Positions 1 to 12,384 of a DNA stretch of 64,000 bases are shown one piece after another. The stretch is from Acorus gramineus (Eukaryota > Streptophyta > Magnoliopsida > Acorales > Acoraceae). Position numbers and translations under genes: made by a program. The notes under the pieces were generated by a model. The model ran no database searches. It had not been told where the DNA came from and was given only the letters and a program-made list of their open reading frames with translations. The stretch is taken from NCBI GenBank assembly GCA_030737835.1, contig JAUJYN010000018.1, forward strand, positions 2,294,001 through 2,358,000. The letters run 5' to 3'. Within the stretch, counting starts at the first letter, position 1; each line of letters begins with the position of its first letter.

Positions 1-2003
1 TCTGCGGATGAAACGCTGTACTGAAGTGGAGGTTCGTACCAAGGGCGTGCTGGAGGCTACGCCAGAACCTCGAAGTAAAACGCGTGTCTCGATCGGAAAT
101 GATGCTGACGGGAGTGCCATGGAGACGAACAATCTCTGAGACGAACAACTGCGCCAGGGTGTCCAGAGAATCGGTGAGTCGGATGGGGAGGAAATGAGCA
201 GACTTCGTCAGCCGGTCGACGATCACCCAGATGGCATCGCGACCCGAACGTGACCTCGGCAAACCCGAGACGAAGTCCATGGTGATCTGCTCCCACTTCC
301 ATTGAGGGATCTCAATGGACTGCAGCTTCCCCGCAGGACGCTGATGCTCCGACTTCACCTGCTGGCATACTAAGCATCGGGCAACGAAACGGGCAATATC
401 CGTCTTCATCCCGCGCCACCAGTAGCCACGACGAAGGCCCCTGTACATCTTCGTGCCACCAGGATGCACTGTGTACCTCGAATGATGGGCCTCGTCCATA
501 ATCTTTCGTTTCAGCTCTGCGTCGTCAGGAATGCATACTCGGCCTCTGAACCGCAGGATCCCGTCCTCGTGAATCTGGTAGTCCGGACGCTCGCCCCGGG
601 CGACGCCTTCAGAGAGGACTATAAAATGCGGATCCTGAGCCTGAGCCGTGCGGATATCGTCGAGAAGGACTGGCTGCACCACTAGCCTGGCCAAAAAGCC
701 ACCCGCAGGAGTCTCTCGAACACTGATCCAGCAAGCGGCCTCCTCCAGAAGCCTCCAACGACGTACAGCCATGTGGGCGGCCATGCCCAAGGGCTGCCTA
801 CTGAGAGCATCTGCCACGACATTCGCCTTACCCGGATGGTAAGCGATGTCACAATCATAGTCCGTCAGGAACTCGACCCAACGTCTCTGACGCATGTTGA
901 GCTCCGGCTGGGACTGCAAATATGTCAAGCTCTTATGATCAGTAAAGAGCTCGAACTCCTCGCCATAGAGGTAATGCCTCCACATCTTCAGCGCAAAGAT
1001 GATCGCTGCCAACTCAAGGTCGTGGGTGGGGTAATTCTGCTCATGGGGCTTCAACTGACGCGACGCGTAAGCCACAACCTTACCGTGCTGCATCAGGACG
1101 CAACCCACACCCAACTGCGATGCATCTGTATAAACTGCGAACCCACCACTCCCAGACGAAGGGTAAGAACTGGCGCTGAGGTGAGCCTTCGCTTCAACTC
1201 CTGGAAGCTCTCCTCGCAGGACGGGGACCACTCGAACCGGACATCCTTCCGAGTGAGGCGGGTAAGAGGAACGGCTATCTTCGAGAAACCCTCAACAAAC
1301 CTCCTGTAATAACCCGCCAAGCCCAGGAAGCTCCGAATCTCTGTGGGGTTCGACGGTCGACGCCAATTCGACACGGCGAGCGTCTTCTCCGGGTCCACAG
1401 ATATGCCCTCGCCGGAAATCACATGGCCCAGAAAGGCCATACGCTCCAACCAGAACTCATACTTGCTGAACTTGGCGAACAACTGATGTCTGGCCAAAGT
1501 CTCCAAGATAGTGCGAAGATGGTGAGCGTGCTCCTCAAGACTCCTCGAGTACACCAATATGTCATCGATGAATACTACCACAAAGGAGTCGAGGAAGGGC
1601 CGAAACACCCGGTTCATCAGATCCATGAAGGCCGCCGACGCATTCGTCAACCCGAATGGCAGTACTCTGAACTCGTAGTGCCCATACCGGGTACGAAAGG
1701 CCGTCTTCAGAATGTCTGACTCCCGGATCTTCAGCTGATATTACCCGAGCGGAGATCGATCTTGGAAAAGACACGCGCTGCCTGGAGCTGGTCAAACAGA
1801 TCATCGATCCGCGGCAAGGGGTACTTGTTCTTTACTGTCCGCTTGTTCAGCTGCCTGTAATCGATACAAAGCCGCAGCGAACCGTCCTTCTTCCGGACGA
1901 ACAGGACAGGGGCTCCCCACGGAGAAACACTCGGACGTGCGAAGCCCTTCTCCAGCAACTCCTCCAACTGCTCCTTGAGCACCCTCAGCTCTGCAGGGGC
2001 CAT
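1..2003 (-). pseudogene. E1 pol region: reverse transcriptase, RNase H, integrase (fossil, runs off the left edge)
   Basis: Reverse transcriptase is shown by [19 protein letters not shown] (about 1800-1870) and the catalytic FIDDILVYS box (about 1545-1575). RNase H follows at about 800-1140. The integrase zinc-finger His pair (EAHHSRY) lies near 490, the Cys pair near 370, and the catalytic core starts around 300 and continues beyond base 1. This order, RT-RH-INT, is Ty3/gypsy and not copia. The region is broken in places. Many apparent plus-strand reading frames here are shadows of it. Confidence 0.88.
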
Positions 2004-2047
2004 CCGGTACGGAGCTCTCGAAATCGGCTCGGTCCCCGGAATCAGAT

Positions 2048-4066
2048 TTAGCTCAAACTCGATCGCACGATCCGGCGGTAATCCCGAAGATCATCGGGGA
2101 AAACCTCAGGATACTCTGCCACGACCGGAGTCTGACTGATATCTGCCTGCAGCGGTGCATCCTCCTGAGCAATATACGCTAGAAAGCCCTCGCATCCTCC
2201 CTGAAGGAGTCTCCACGCCTGCATGGACGACACGAACCCCAAAGGGGCTACGTCACGATCGCCCACGAACTGGAAAGACCTTCGACCCGGAAGGTGGAAA
2301 GACACCGACTTGGCAAAATAGTCGATGCTGGCGTGACTAGCTGCAAGCCAATCCATTCCCAGGATGGCATCAAAGTCCGTCATCGCGAGCTCCACCAACT
2401 CCACTGGAAACTCATGCTCCGCAACCACCACCGTACACCCTCGGTACACAGAACGGAGGAGAATACGGTCTCCTACGGGCAATGATATCTCCAGGATAGC
2501 ATCTAAAGGGGTGGACGCCACGCCCATCCGTCTCGCAAAAGCGGGAGACACGAACGAGTGCGTGGCTCCGGAATTAAACAACACATATGCAGGTAGCTGG
2601 GAGATCTGAACAATACCTCGGACCACGCTGCCTGATGCCTGAGCCTCCTCTGCTGAAAGCGCTGCCACTCGGCCCTGGACAAACTGCGGCTGAGGAGCAG
2701 GGGCACGCCTCGCCGGCTGCGCTGGCTGCCTCCTCTGGTCAACACGGCCACCCTGTGGCTGCTGCTGCTGACGCTGAGGCTGCTGCTGCGGCTGGTGCTG
2801 AGGCTGCTGCTGCTGCTGGCGCTGGGGCTGCTGCTGCTGGAACTGCTGTTGGAACGGCTGCTGCTGCAACTGCTGCTGCTGCGGAGGCAACACGCAGGGT
2901 CGGCCAGCATCGGGGCAATTATACAAGATATGCCCGATGCGCTGACAGTGGTAACAGTGCCGTGTCTCCGGTCGCCAGGCCTGGATTGGCACTGCCGCAA
3001 TGGGTGTTGGACCTCGCACTGGCTCATCGATTGGAATAGCGGCAGCCGCTGGCTGATCAAAGCGGGGCCGCTTCTTCTTGCGCTGTCCCTGGTCCTGGCT
3101 CCTGGGAGGTCTCTGGTCTGCCGAAGGGGTCGCAACCCTCACGAGGATCCCGAGGTCTCGCTCGACTGTCTTCGCCCGAGACACCAAGTCAGAGTACCTC
3201 GTGAAAGCCTGGGAGGTGACATGCACCCGAATGGCGCTACTGAGACCAAGCTCAAAACGACGGCACCTCGTCTCCTCGTCCATCACCAAGGCTGGGGCGA
3301 ATCTGGACAGCCTCGTGAAGCATGTGGAGTAGTCAGCGACAGACATAGAGCCCTGCGTGAGCTGCTCAAACTCCTGCATCACTATCTGGCGCGTTGAGAA
3401 CGGGAAGTACTCCTCCAAGAAATACCTCCAGAATCCCGCCCATGAAAGCTGCTCCACACCCTCGGGGATGTCCACCGCTCGGGTAGCCCACCAGTCGGCG
3501 GCGCTGCCCTTCAGCATGAAAGTGGCCAGGGAGACTCGCTGGCGGTCGGTGCACTGCATGGTCGAGAAGATCGTATCCACCTCCATCAACCAGCGCTCTG
3601 GGGCAAGGGGATCCGCCGTCTGGCCATGGAACTCGGAAGGGTGGAGCTTAAGAAAGACAGCGAGGCCGCTCTGCTGCACTCGCGCTGCAGCCTCTAGCCC
3701 CACCTCCCTCTCCTGGGGATCCTGAACTCTCACCGTCGGAATCACCACAGGGACTGGGGGTACATCGCGTACCACAGGCGGATCTACCACCAAGGGGACC
3801 TATGGAACTGCATCACGGGCCGCCCTCAGCTCCAGAATCTCTTGAGCCTGCTCAGCCAATACTCTCGTCTGGGCCTCCAATGCCCTGGTCTGAGTCTCCA
3901 CCAAATCCGCTATCCGCGCGAACGCGCGCTCCCATGCAGGAGGCTCCTGCGCCGATCCTGGCCTCATGGCCGAGGACTCTCCAGTAGCATCCTCGCCTCT
4001 GGTAGGTCCGGAAACCTCCAAAGGTCGAGAGGGACCACGTCCGCGCCGTCCTCTGCGAGGAGGCAT
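2048..4066 (-). pseudogene. E1 gag and protease region (fossil)
   Basis: The coding region begins with a basic Arg/Gly-rich N-terminus (MPPRRGRRGRG), followed by a short helical, heptad-like stretch and the gypsy Gag core (matching parts near 3590-3150). A CCHC zinc knuckle, CYHCQRIGHILYNC, lies near 2925-2980. A glutamine-rich low-complexity segment is encoded at about 2757-2890. The aspartic protease region follows at about 2300-2600 and is recognised by its SGATHSFVS context. Gag packages the RNA in virus-like particles and the protease matures the polyprotein. The region is broken and is kept here only as a fossil. Confidence 0.88.
2757..2890 (-). repeat. CAG/CTG-rich low-complexity tract in gag
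   Basis: An interrupted CTG repeat on the plus strand encodes the Gln-rich linker after the Gag zinc knuckle. The same tract occurs in E4 at about 63766-63869, so it is a family trait. Confidence 0.85.
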
Positions 4067-4168
4067 ATCAGCAACCTAAGAAAACAAGACACTAGGATCA
4101 GAATACTCATATAGAAATCCTAGGACTCATCTCTACGAAAGGAAGACAATTGGCTCTGACAGGACCAG

Positions 4169-4180
4169 GCTCTGATACCA
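4169..4180 (-). other. E1 primer binding site, initiator tRNA-Met
   Basis: Read on the minus strand the site is TGGTATCAGAGC, complementary to the 3' end of plant initiator tRNA-Met. It lies 5 nt from the LTR edge at 4186. It fixes the element's orientation and the inner edge of the LTR. Confidence 0.93.
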
Positions 4181-4185
4181 ACTTT

Positions 4186-6205
4186 TGTCACGCCCCAGGG
4201 CGGCTGTCCCCGGGACGCGGCAAGTGTATACATGATATCAGCAGTCTATACAAGAGATCAATAACATACTCTAAACAACAACTAAAATGACAACACAGAC
4301 GAAAGCAAGGCTGACATGATATATACACAGATAGCGGAAGCTAAAAGACTAAGTCTGTAATTCAAAAACATACTACAGACTCGATACATAATCAACTGTC
4401 CTGTGAGAGCCAATATACACACATACATCCAAATATAATACAACGAGTGCCCAAGCACGGAAATATAATACATACAATCAAAAGAAAGGATGCTGATGGC
4501 CTCTAATACTCGCGGGACGTGGCGCTGCTCCGCTACTGATGAGGTCTCTCGGGAATCTCCTCCTTCAAGTCCGACTCAGTAATAACTGGAGAAAAATTAT
4601 GCGAGGGGTGAGCCACACGCTCAGTGAATAGCACAACCCATGCATCACAATTTATATTAACCACAAAGAATAATTAAAAGCCTCAAAGTGGCAGGAACTA
4701 CACAAATCCAGTGGGTCGCTACATCGTCGACCCACCACACCCTCACCCTCACCCCTCAATATGGTGACATAGGATATTGGGACTGACTAGGCTGTTAATC
4801 ACCCTTGTTCCACCAATAGTTTCTCCTCCACTCCGTAGGCCGCTTGGCCACTCCCACATTCAGCACAGTCCGAATCCAAAATCAGGAGGTACCTACTGAT
4901 GGGAGCCCTCTCACGGGACGGCCTTTCTAACGCTGGGGCAGTTTCTATACGGATCCAACGAAGGGAATAAAATAGCCTATCCATAAGCATACGATCCACT
5001 CGGATCCGCCGTGCTGCCTGCGCCTCTGCGCAGTGCTCCGCGCGCACGCCCCCGCACGGTTCCCTGCGCGCAGCATCCGCACGCGGCCCCCTACGCGCGG
5101 CACCCACTGCGCCTCTACGCAACGCCCCGCGCGCACGCCCCTGCACGGCGCCCAGCGCACAGCACCCGCACGTTCCTGCTCCACCCGTACGCACGCCCGC
5201 GCGCACGCGCGCGTGCCCTGCCACCTGCTCTGCTTGCCCTACTCGTCCTGCCTTCCTTGCCCTGCCTGCCCGCGCGCAGGCCCGATGAGCCCGCACTGCC
5301 CGAGCCGGCTCTACCACCCCAACCGGCACCCACTACCATCAACAGCAACCCAAACCACCATAAAATCCAAACATACCCAAAAACACCTCCTAATCAAGCA
5401 TCTAAACAAGAAAGGAAGGAAAGGAAACCTCACCCAAGGAAGGAAAGGAAGGAAGGGAAGATCGGTTGCTCTTCGCGCACCGAAACACCACCTCAAGGAC
5501 CACCACCACCAAGATCTCCTTCAGCCCTCAAAATGGCTGAAATCAGAGGAGAAAAGAGGGCATGAGAGGGGGTCACACTTGAGGGAACTCAAATCCAAGA
5601 CCACCGGAAGATAGATCGGGAGCTCACCTATCTTTTCTCTTCTTAGGGTTTTTGGTTTCAAGCACCCTAGCTAGGTCAAATAGTGGATTTAAAGAGAGGA
5701 GAGAGAAATTTGGGTGGAGAAGATGATGAATAGTGGAGGAAATGTTGTAGTTGTGGGATTTTATTATCCTCACACCCACACCACACACACTCACACCACT
5801 TAGATTAGCCCTAATTAGGTTTAAGCTAGGTTTAGGGAGGTTTAAGTGAGCTTTGACTTGGGTCAACCCATCCACACAAAAAGACAAAAGAGTTGACCAA
5901 GTCATGGGCCCACATTGACCAAGTCAAGTCTCCCAATGACTTCTCGCTCGGTCAAAACCCGGATACGCTTCGGAACTGTGAAATTCTGAAACGTTACCGG
6001 AATTCGATGAAATTTTCGTGAGTGGCTTGAAATGGCACCAGGACACATAATATGCAGTTAGATTTTCAATCGGAGTCCTCAAACTCAGGATGATAGCTAA
6101 CAGTCCAAAATTTTAGCGGTTCCGATCGAAAAACGAAAAAAATTGAAAAACTGCCAGAATGTTCCAATGGTTACCAGAAGGCTAAAAAGTGACACATATA
6201 TAACA
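4186..6205 (-). mobile_element. E1 5' LTR, alpha-x type
   Basis: The LTR runs from TGTCACGCCCC (4186) to ATATATAACA (6205), both ends matching the TG...CA rule. Read on the minus strand, the x head comes first: a 3'-coding-like AT-rich U3 and a leader starting near CACTATTCATCATCTTC. A GC-rich tract (about 5010-5290) and the alpha terminal region follow. At about 2.0 kb it is shorter than related solo LTRs of about 3.0 kb, so it is an incomplete or variant copy. Confidence 0.9.
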
Positions 6206-6465
6206 ATGGGCCTTTTGGGACTGACTAGACTGCTATTCACCCTTGGTCCACCAGTAGCCTCTCCCTCGCGTAGCCTCTACCTAGTATACTCCCACGATCA
6301 GCACCCTCCGAACGCATCGGAGGTACCTACAGATGGGAGCCCTCTGTCAGGATAGCTTTCCAATGTCAGGGAGTCCCTACTCGGATCCAACGAAGAGGAG
6401 AAAACAACCTACTCACACGGATACGATCCTCTTGGATTCGTCCACAAAGATTTCTAACACTACTA

Positions 6466-6516
6466 ATGTCATGAATTCTCAAGAATTCCTCCAGGGCGCA
6501 TAACTAAGATGCGGGG
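6466..6516 (-). other. Two-hairpin LTR module
   Basis: Minus strand: hairpin 1 is CGCAT...ATGCG within CCCCGCAT-CTTAGTT-ATGCG, and hairpin 2 is GAATTCT-TG-AGAATTC. Confidence 0.75.
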
Positions 6517-6862
6517 AAACATATATTATAACAACAAGATTATAATATTCTCTAAGACATGCTTATACCAATATAATCTCATTCTGATTTAATTAAATTA
6601 AACTAAATGGGAAACATGCATAGATCATGGCTTTTCAAGCATGGGACATGGTGTCTAGGCATGTATGGGCCTCTATACATGATACATGGATGTATATCCC
6701 TAGCATACAATGTCTAATATGGCATGGTTACATCATAGCAAAACATGCATTAACATAGTTTCTACATATTATAGCTAGGGGGCTCCTTCGATGCGCGACG
6801 CGCGTCTACGCGTGTCGAGCGCATCCCTAGAGGGGGGGGGGGATTGGAATCGAACCACTCAC

Positions 6863-6901
6863 CTTACAACCCGGAACCTCGCGCATCCCATCCGACGAGA
6901 T
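6863..6901 (-). other. Candidate 39-nt micro-exon, minus LTR
   Basis: On the minus strand it is bounded by CCTTGCAG and GTGAGTGG. The upstream donor TTTTG/GTAAGTCC is near 7492. Confidence 0.52.
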
Positions 6902-8310
6902 CTGCAAGGTAGGGGCATCAATTATGGTGAGTAAACTACACAAATATACATGAAATTTACTAGAAATACCAAATACTCGGACAAGCATGCATACGGACTC
7001 GCACGCATGCGAGCACGCATGTACGCACGCGAGTCCGAGTGCCCCGACACCTACCCGAACATTCGGGCAGCCACACGCATGGCCCCCCGCACGCGCACGC
7101 ACGCATACGCACGCACGCATGCACCTCAACACCCTTGGCGCACTGCCGCGCGCCTGCCCGGGCGACTAGACGCGCTGTCGAGCCAGCGCGCCCTCGCGCG
7201 CACTGCGCGCCCGTGCAGAACCCCACACATGCCCCAGCACGCACACGCACGCGCGCACTTGCCCCCAGCCCCGCGCCCAGGCGCATGCCCAGGTGCACTG
7301 CCCCGCGCCCGCGCACACCCGTGCGCCCACTCTGGGCGCACCCGCGCGCACGCGCGCAGACTGCCCCGAACGCTCGCCCAGCCTCTCCCAACCTCTTTTT
7401 AACCCCCTCACACACACTCTAACCCATATGCATAGCATGTACGAACACCCTAACCATCCCAACAACCCTAAAAATAAAAAAGAAGGGGAAGAGGACTTAC
7501 CAAAAGAGGGAAAGCGAAAGGGGGAGATGCGGGGCTCTCGACGCGCTCACGACCACCACAACCACCACCACCACCTCTTCAGCCTCTCCTCAGCCTCCTT
7601 GGCTGAAAATTAGGGGGGGAAGGATCATGAAAAGGGAGCTTGAGAGAGGAGGATGAACAACAACAACACATGAACAAACCCTTCTCTTCTTCCTTCACCT
7701 TCGCCTTCTCTTCTCTTTGTGACATTAACACAAACACCTTGGGCGGGCTTTGAAAGAGAGGAAGAGAGACCAAGATGTCTACGTGGGGAATGGGAGGGGA
7801 AGAGAGAGAGAGAGAGAGATATTTTTCCCAAATAAATATCTAAAGAGGGATGGAAATGACCATTTAATCCCTGACTTAGAAATTCTGTACATCCTTCACT
7901 AGAACAGCCATAACTTCCTCAATATAGTTTCGAATTGCACAATTCACATTCCGTTGGAAAGCCAAGATTATCTACAACTTTCATGTTTATGCCAAGATCA
8001 AATATTCCCTCTAGCTATTCCGAAATTAGATCTAAACATAGAACAGGGCTGCTGCCAGAATTTTCATCCCCGGGGTATACTTGGAAAAATACGAATAACT
8101 TTTACTACATGAATCCAGTTGACCTAATTCCACTTTTGTACGAAAGCTAACTCAAAACTGGACATCATATAATAAAATCACATTTAAACCTCTTCATCTT
8201 GGATTTTAACAAAATCAAATCCAAATACCAAATCGGGAATACATAACTTCTAGGAAAAATTATGTACCCAAATTTTCAAACAGAGCGCTCCAAATGACAC
8301 AGGCACAACA

Positions 8311-9738
8311 AATATGTTAGATATCTTGCATGCTAGGCTTATATTGCATGTATTGTATCCATGTATGAATGACTGTATCGCATGCGCCCCTCTAGTATGG
8401 GCATGTATTCTGTAATGTGTATAGATGTATAGAATATGGCATGCCTTAGGTAGTATTGTAATACTACTCCCACCATATTAATTGGAATATCCAGCATGAT
8501 TAAGTCTGGGTTAATAACGGGCACCTGCTAATATTCCCTTGTGATAAGACTCGAGGGCGTGGTGTAGTTGTTGCGCCCATGCTAATGGGGCAAGGCTATG
8601 ACCAACTTCATGAGATGATGATCTCTCTCGCCCTCTCCCTCTGCACGAACTGAGTAAGTAGATGCGATTTCCTACTCGACTCAGGTTTGTTTGGAATATT
8701 GGCATGCACCTGTTAAGTGCGCGAGATTTGCACTTGACCCTTACCTTTTAAGTTGGTGATATCCAACGCATGCTTAAGTTAGGCCTTGTGTGCTTATGTG
8801 ATTAATGGCCATGTATGCATGTTGTATGATTGTTGTTTATGATGTAAATCCATGATTAGGGAGTATCCCTATGATTAATTGATATGTGATCGTGCATATG
8901 GTTCATGCACATAACTAAGATTTAATTCTCCTATAAAATATATGCGCATGTTAAAACTATATAGGCGTGGGTATGACCCGTTGTCGGGTTGTACCTTATT
9001 AGTTAGAGCGCTAGCGATGTAATCGCCCCGTGCATCCGAGAGATGCACTCGTTTGGAATTCAAGAGAATTCATTATCTTATCGGTTTGTTAAGCCGGTAG
9101 TTGTGGCATTAAGCTAGGCCTACCCGTGTTAGGCGTGTATATGAACCGCCTGTTGGGTTATGTGCCTTGGGATTATTTCTGCGTGAGAGCAGAGGCAACC
9201 CCTTGTGTCCGAGCGACGCAACCGTGTGGGAGTACAATAGTATTCGCTATCATCGATATGTGATTATCGAGAGTAGTTGTTTTTCCATTGGGTTCGCTTT
9301 GCGAACATGGAGTGTTTCCTCTCAATGTCGTCCGTATTGAAGCGGCCTAGGTTGTAGCTGTCCTGACAGAGGGCCCCCACCTGTAGGTACTATCAATGCA
9401 TGCGGCAAGATGTACTGATTGTGGGGGTATACCAGGTAGAGGCTACCCGGGAGAGGGCTAACGAATGATATTGCGAGCGTGGAATCGTTCTCCCCTTCGT
9501 TGGATCCGATGTAGGAACTTCCCGGCATTGGAAAAGCTGTCCTGACAGAGGGCTCCCATCCGTAGGTACCACCGAGGCGTTCGGAAGCGTATTGATCGTG
9601 GGAGTATACCAGGTAGTGACTACCCGGGGAAAGGGCTACCGGTGGACCAAGGGTGTAGAGGAGTCTAATCTCTCCAAAATTCCTATGTCACCTGTAAAGG
9701 GTGAGGGTGAGGATGAGGTGAAGACACGTCACCGCGTG
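8311..9738 (+). mobile_element. Plus gamma LTR, first piece
   Basis: This is the plus-strand counterpart of the E2 5' LTR (compare about 49400-50760 read in reverse). It contains the four-hairpin cluster (8976-9072) and two copies of the GGATCC/CTGTCCTGACAG module (about 9355-9660). It stops at GCGTG (9734-9738), where another LTR was inserted, and resumes at 16306. Its start lies left of the inserted LTR at 6206-8310. Confidence 0.87.
8976..9072 (+). other. Four-hairpin cluster of the gamma LTR (copy 1)
   Basis: The perfect stems, in order, are ACCCG/CGGGT (8976-8989), GCGAT/ATCGC (9013-9025), GTGCATC/GATGCAC (9030-9048) and GAATTC/GAATTC (9057-9072). The second copy at 49993-50089 keeps all four stems while loops differ. 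Confidence 0.75.
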
Positions 9739-11887
9739 TGTCACGCCCTAGGGCGGCCGTCCCCGAGACGTGACAATAATAAAATATCAGCTATCAATAC
9801 CTGAGGTCAATAAAGGCTCCAACAACAATACAAAAAAATGGCAAAGCAAAGATAATGATAACTGACTAAAAAGCGGAAGCATAATATATAAATAATGTTT
9901 GTAAAACAAAAACATTATTACAGACTCGAATACACAATCACTGTCTTGTGAGAGCCAAGTCTAGACCAAAGAAAATACATCTTGTGCCACATGCACAATT
10001 TACAATACATACAATGACTCTAGGACTGCTGACAGCCTCGCACTCGCCATCCGCCGGAAGAACGCTCCACGCCCATAAGACCACGCCACAGGAAAGCTCC
10101 AGCTCCACGCCCAACACTGCCCCTGAAAAGAAACAGTATGCGAGGGGTGAGCTACAAGCTCAGTGAGTGGCTGGAAACCAATCACCATACAACAGTTCAA
10201 TACATAAGCACTTTCCTTTCAAGGAAAACATGGGTGGAAACCCATGGATAACAGGGTCACGCGGCAGCGCGACCAACCTCACCCTCACCCTCACTCCCAG
10301 AGGGAGACTTTTGAAACTTTTGGGGAGAGACCATACCGTTGGTGGAGGAGATCCGGGATTACTGGTCTACACAACACTACTTGTTGTGCTTGTGTCATTT
10401 GGAGCGCTCTGATTTAAAATTTGGCTCAATAATTTTTTTCCTCGAAGTTATGTATTTTCGATTTGGTATTTGGATTTAATTTTGTTAAAATCCAAGATTA
10501 AGAGGTTTAAATATTATTTTATTATGAGATGTTTAGTTTTGAGTTATCTTTCGTACAAAACTGGAATCAGATCAACTGAATTCCTGTAGTAAAAGTTATG
10601 GGTATTTTTCCAAGTATACCCCGGGGATGAAAATTTTGGCAGCAGCCCTGTTCTATGTTTAGATCTAGTTTCGGAATAGCTGGAGAGCTTATTTGATCTT
10701 GGCATAAACATGAAAGTTGTAGATAATCTTCTTGGCTTTCCAACGGACTTTGAATTGTGCAATTCAAAGCTATATTGAGGAAGTTATGGCTGTTCTAGTG
10801 AAGCATGTGCAGAATTTCTAGTCAAAGGATGACTAGGTCATTTCCATCCCTCTTTAGATATTTATTTGTACCCAAAATATATCTCTCTCTCTCTCTCATC
10901 CCCTCCCATTCCCCACGTCAACATTCATGAGTCTCTCATCCTCTCTTTCAAAGCCCCCCCCCCCCCCCCCATGTGTTTGTGAAAATTCCTCAATGGGAAG
11001 TGAAGGAGAAGGTGAAGAAGGTTTGTGTGGGTGTGTTATGTTGTTTGTCCTCCTCTCTCTAGGTCCCTTTTCATGATCCTTTCCCCCCTGATTTTCAGCC
11101 AAGAAGGAGGCTGAGGAGAGGCTGAGGAGGTGGTGGTAGTGGTGGTGGTGGTTGAGGTGGGCGTGGGTGCATCGAGGGCCCCGAGTCTCCCCCTTTCATT
11201 ACCCCTCCCAAGGTGAGCTCTTCTCCTTCTTTTCTTGGTTTTTCATGGCTTAAGGGCTGTTGGGATGGTTAGGGAGGTCATGCATGCTAGGTAGATGGGT
11301 TAGAGTGTGTGTGAGGGGTTGGGGAGGGTTAAAATGGGGTTAGGGTTGGCTGGGCACGCATTGGGAGTTGTCTGCGTGCGTAAGCGCGCAGGCGCTGGCA
11401 GGCGCAGGCGGGCATGCAGACGCGCACTGGCGCATGCACACGAGCGCGCGGGTGCGCGCGGAGTGGGCGTGCGGGTGCGCGCGGGGCAGTGCGCCTGGGC
11501 ATGCGCCTGGGCGCGGGGCTGGTGGCCAGTGCGCGTGCGTGCGCATGCGTGCACGTGCGCGGGGTTCTGCACGGGCGTGCAGTGCGCGCGAGGGCACGCG
11601 GGCTGGACGCGCAGTGTGCGTGGGGGCGCGTGAGCGTGCGCGCGCGTGCGACAGCGCGTCTGGGCGAGCGGGCAGGCGAGCGGCAGTGCGCCAAAAGTGC
11701 TGGGGCGCGTGCGTGTGGCTGCCCGAGGGTTCGGGTAGGTGTCGGGGCACTCGGACTCACGTGCGTACGTGCATGCTCGCATGCGTGCGAGTCCGTATGC
11801 ATGCTTGTCCGAGTATTTGGTATTTCTAATGATTTCTATGTGTAAATTGTGTTGTTACTCACCAAATTGGATGCCCCTACCTTGCAG

Positions 11888-11926
11888 ATCTCGTCGGATG
11901 GGATGCGCGAGGTCCCGGGTCGTATG
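11888..11926 (+). other. Candidate 39-nt micro-exon in an LTR
   Basis: It is bounded by CCTACCTTGCAG (acceptor) and GTGAGTGG (donor). A matching upstream donor, CAAG/GTGAGC, lies at 11213, and an acceptor with polypyrimidine tract at 13645-13657. Confidence 0.55.
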
Positions 11927-12271
11927 GTGAGTGGTTCGATTCCAATCCCCCCCCCCTCTCTAGGGATGCGCTCGACCCGCATAGACACGCGTCGCGCATC
12001 GATGGGGCCCCCTAGCTATAATATGTAGAAACTATGCAATGCATGGTTAATATGATGTAACCATGCCACATTAGACCTTGTATGCTAGGGATATGCATCC
12101 ATATACCATGTATAGAGGCCCATACATGCCTAGACACCATGTCCCTTGATTGGAAAGCCCCGATCTATGCATGTTTCCCATTTAGTTTAATTTAATTAAA
12201 TCAAAATGAGAGCATATTGTTATAAGCATGCCTTAGATAATATTATAACCTTGTTGTTATAGTATATGTTT

Positions 12272-12323
12272 CCCCGCATCTTAGTTATGCGCCCTGGAGG
12301 AATTCTTGAGAATTCATGACATT
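12272..12323 (+). other. Two-hairpin LTR module
   Basis: CCCCGCAT-CTTAGTT-ATGCGCC, followed by GAATTCT-TG-AGAATTC, 10 bases downstream. Confidence 0.75.
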
Positions 12324-12384
12324 AGAAATGTTAGGAAGCGTTGTCGACGGATCCAAGTGGATCGTATCCATGTGGGTAGGCTGT

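Larger units (their letters stand above)
1..6205 (-). mobile_element. E1: Ty3/gypsy LTR retrotransposon, Del/Tekay-like, 5' part in window
   Basis: On the minus strand the order is 5' LTR (4186-6205), primer binding site, gag, protease, reverse transcriptase, RNase H and integrase. The integrase and the 3' LTR run off the left edge. Long LTRs, initiator-Met priming and the pol sequence fit the Del/Tekay chromovirus group; a chromodomain would lie outside the window, so the lineage is an inference. The copy is broken, with several interruptions by eye. Its right flank ATGGG (6206-6210) is the expected 5-bp target duplication, because uninterrupted LTR copies read ...GACATGGGCC at this point. 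It was inserted into the minus LTR at 6206-8310. Its gag is very close to that of E4 at the other end of the window. Confidence 0.92.
6206..8310 (-). mobile_element. LTR piece (minus, y head) that hosts E1
   Basis: The sequence continues the LTR body from the point where E1 entered: the (CCACC...) module, the two-hairpin element at 6466-6516, the splice cassette at 6863-6901, a GC-rich tract at about 6990-7380 and the y head. It ends in GGCACAACA at 8310. AATAT (8311-8315) follows, and the uninterrupted LTR reads the same way at this point, so it is the likely target duplication. The left part lies beyond E1, outside the window. No coding sequence is seen. Confidence 0.85.

Noticed and set aside
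4169-4180. A tRNA-Met gene fragment
   Set aside because: Only the 12-nt primer binding site is present, next to an LTR edge, in this and the other elements.
7039-7422. Long open frames in the GC-rich tracts, coding Ala/Arg/Pro/His-rich proteins on both strands
   Set aside because: Frames are open in several phases and on both strands at once, as expected from GC-rich repeats without stop codons. They have no shared start, and lie within LTRs.
10544-10762. Repeated short frames beginning MHNS..., seen in several LTR y heads
   Set aside because: The similarity between copies follows from nucleotide homology of the LTR heads. There is no sign of protein-level constraint.
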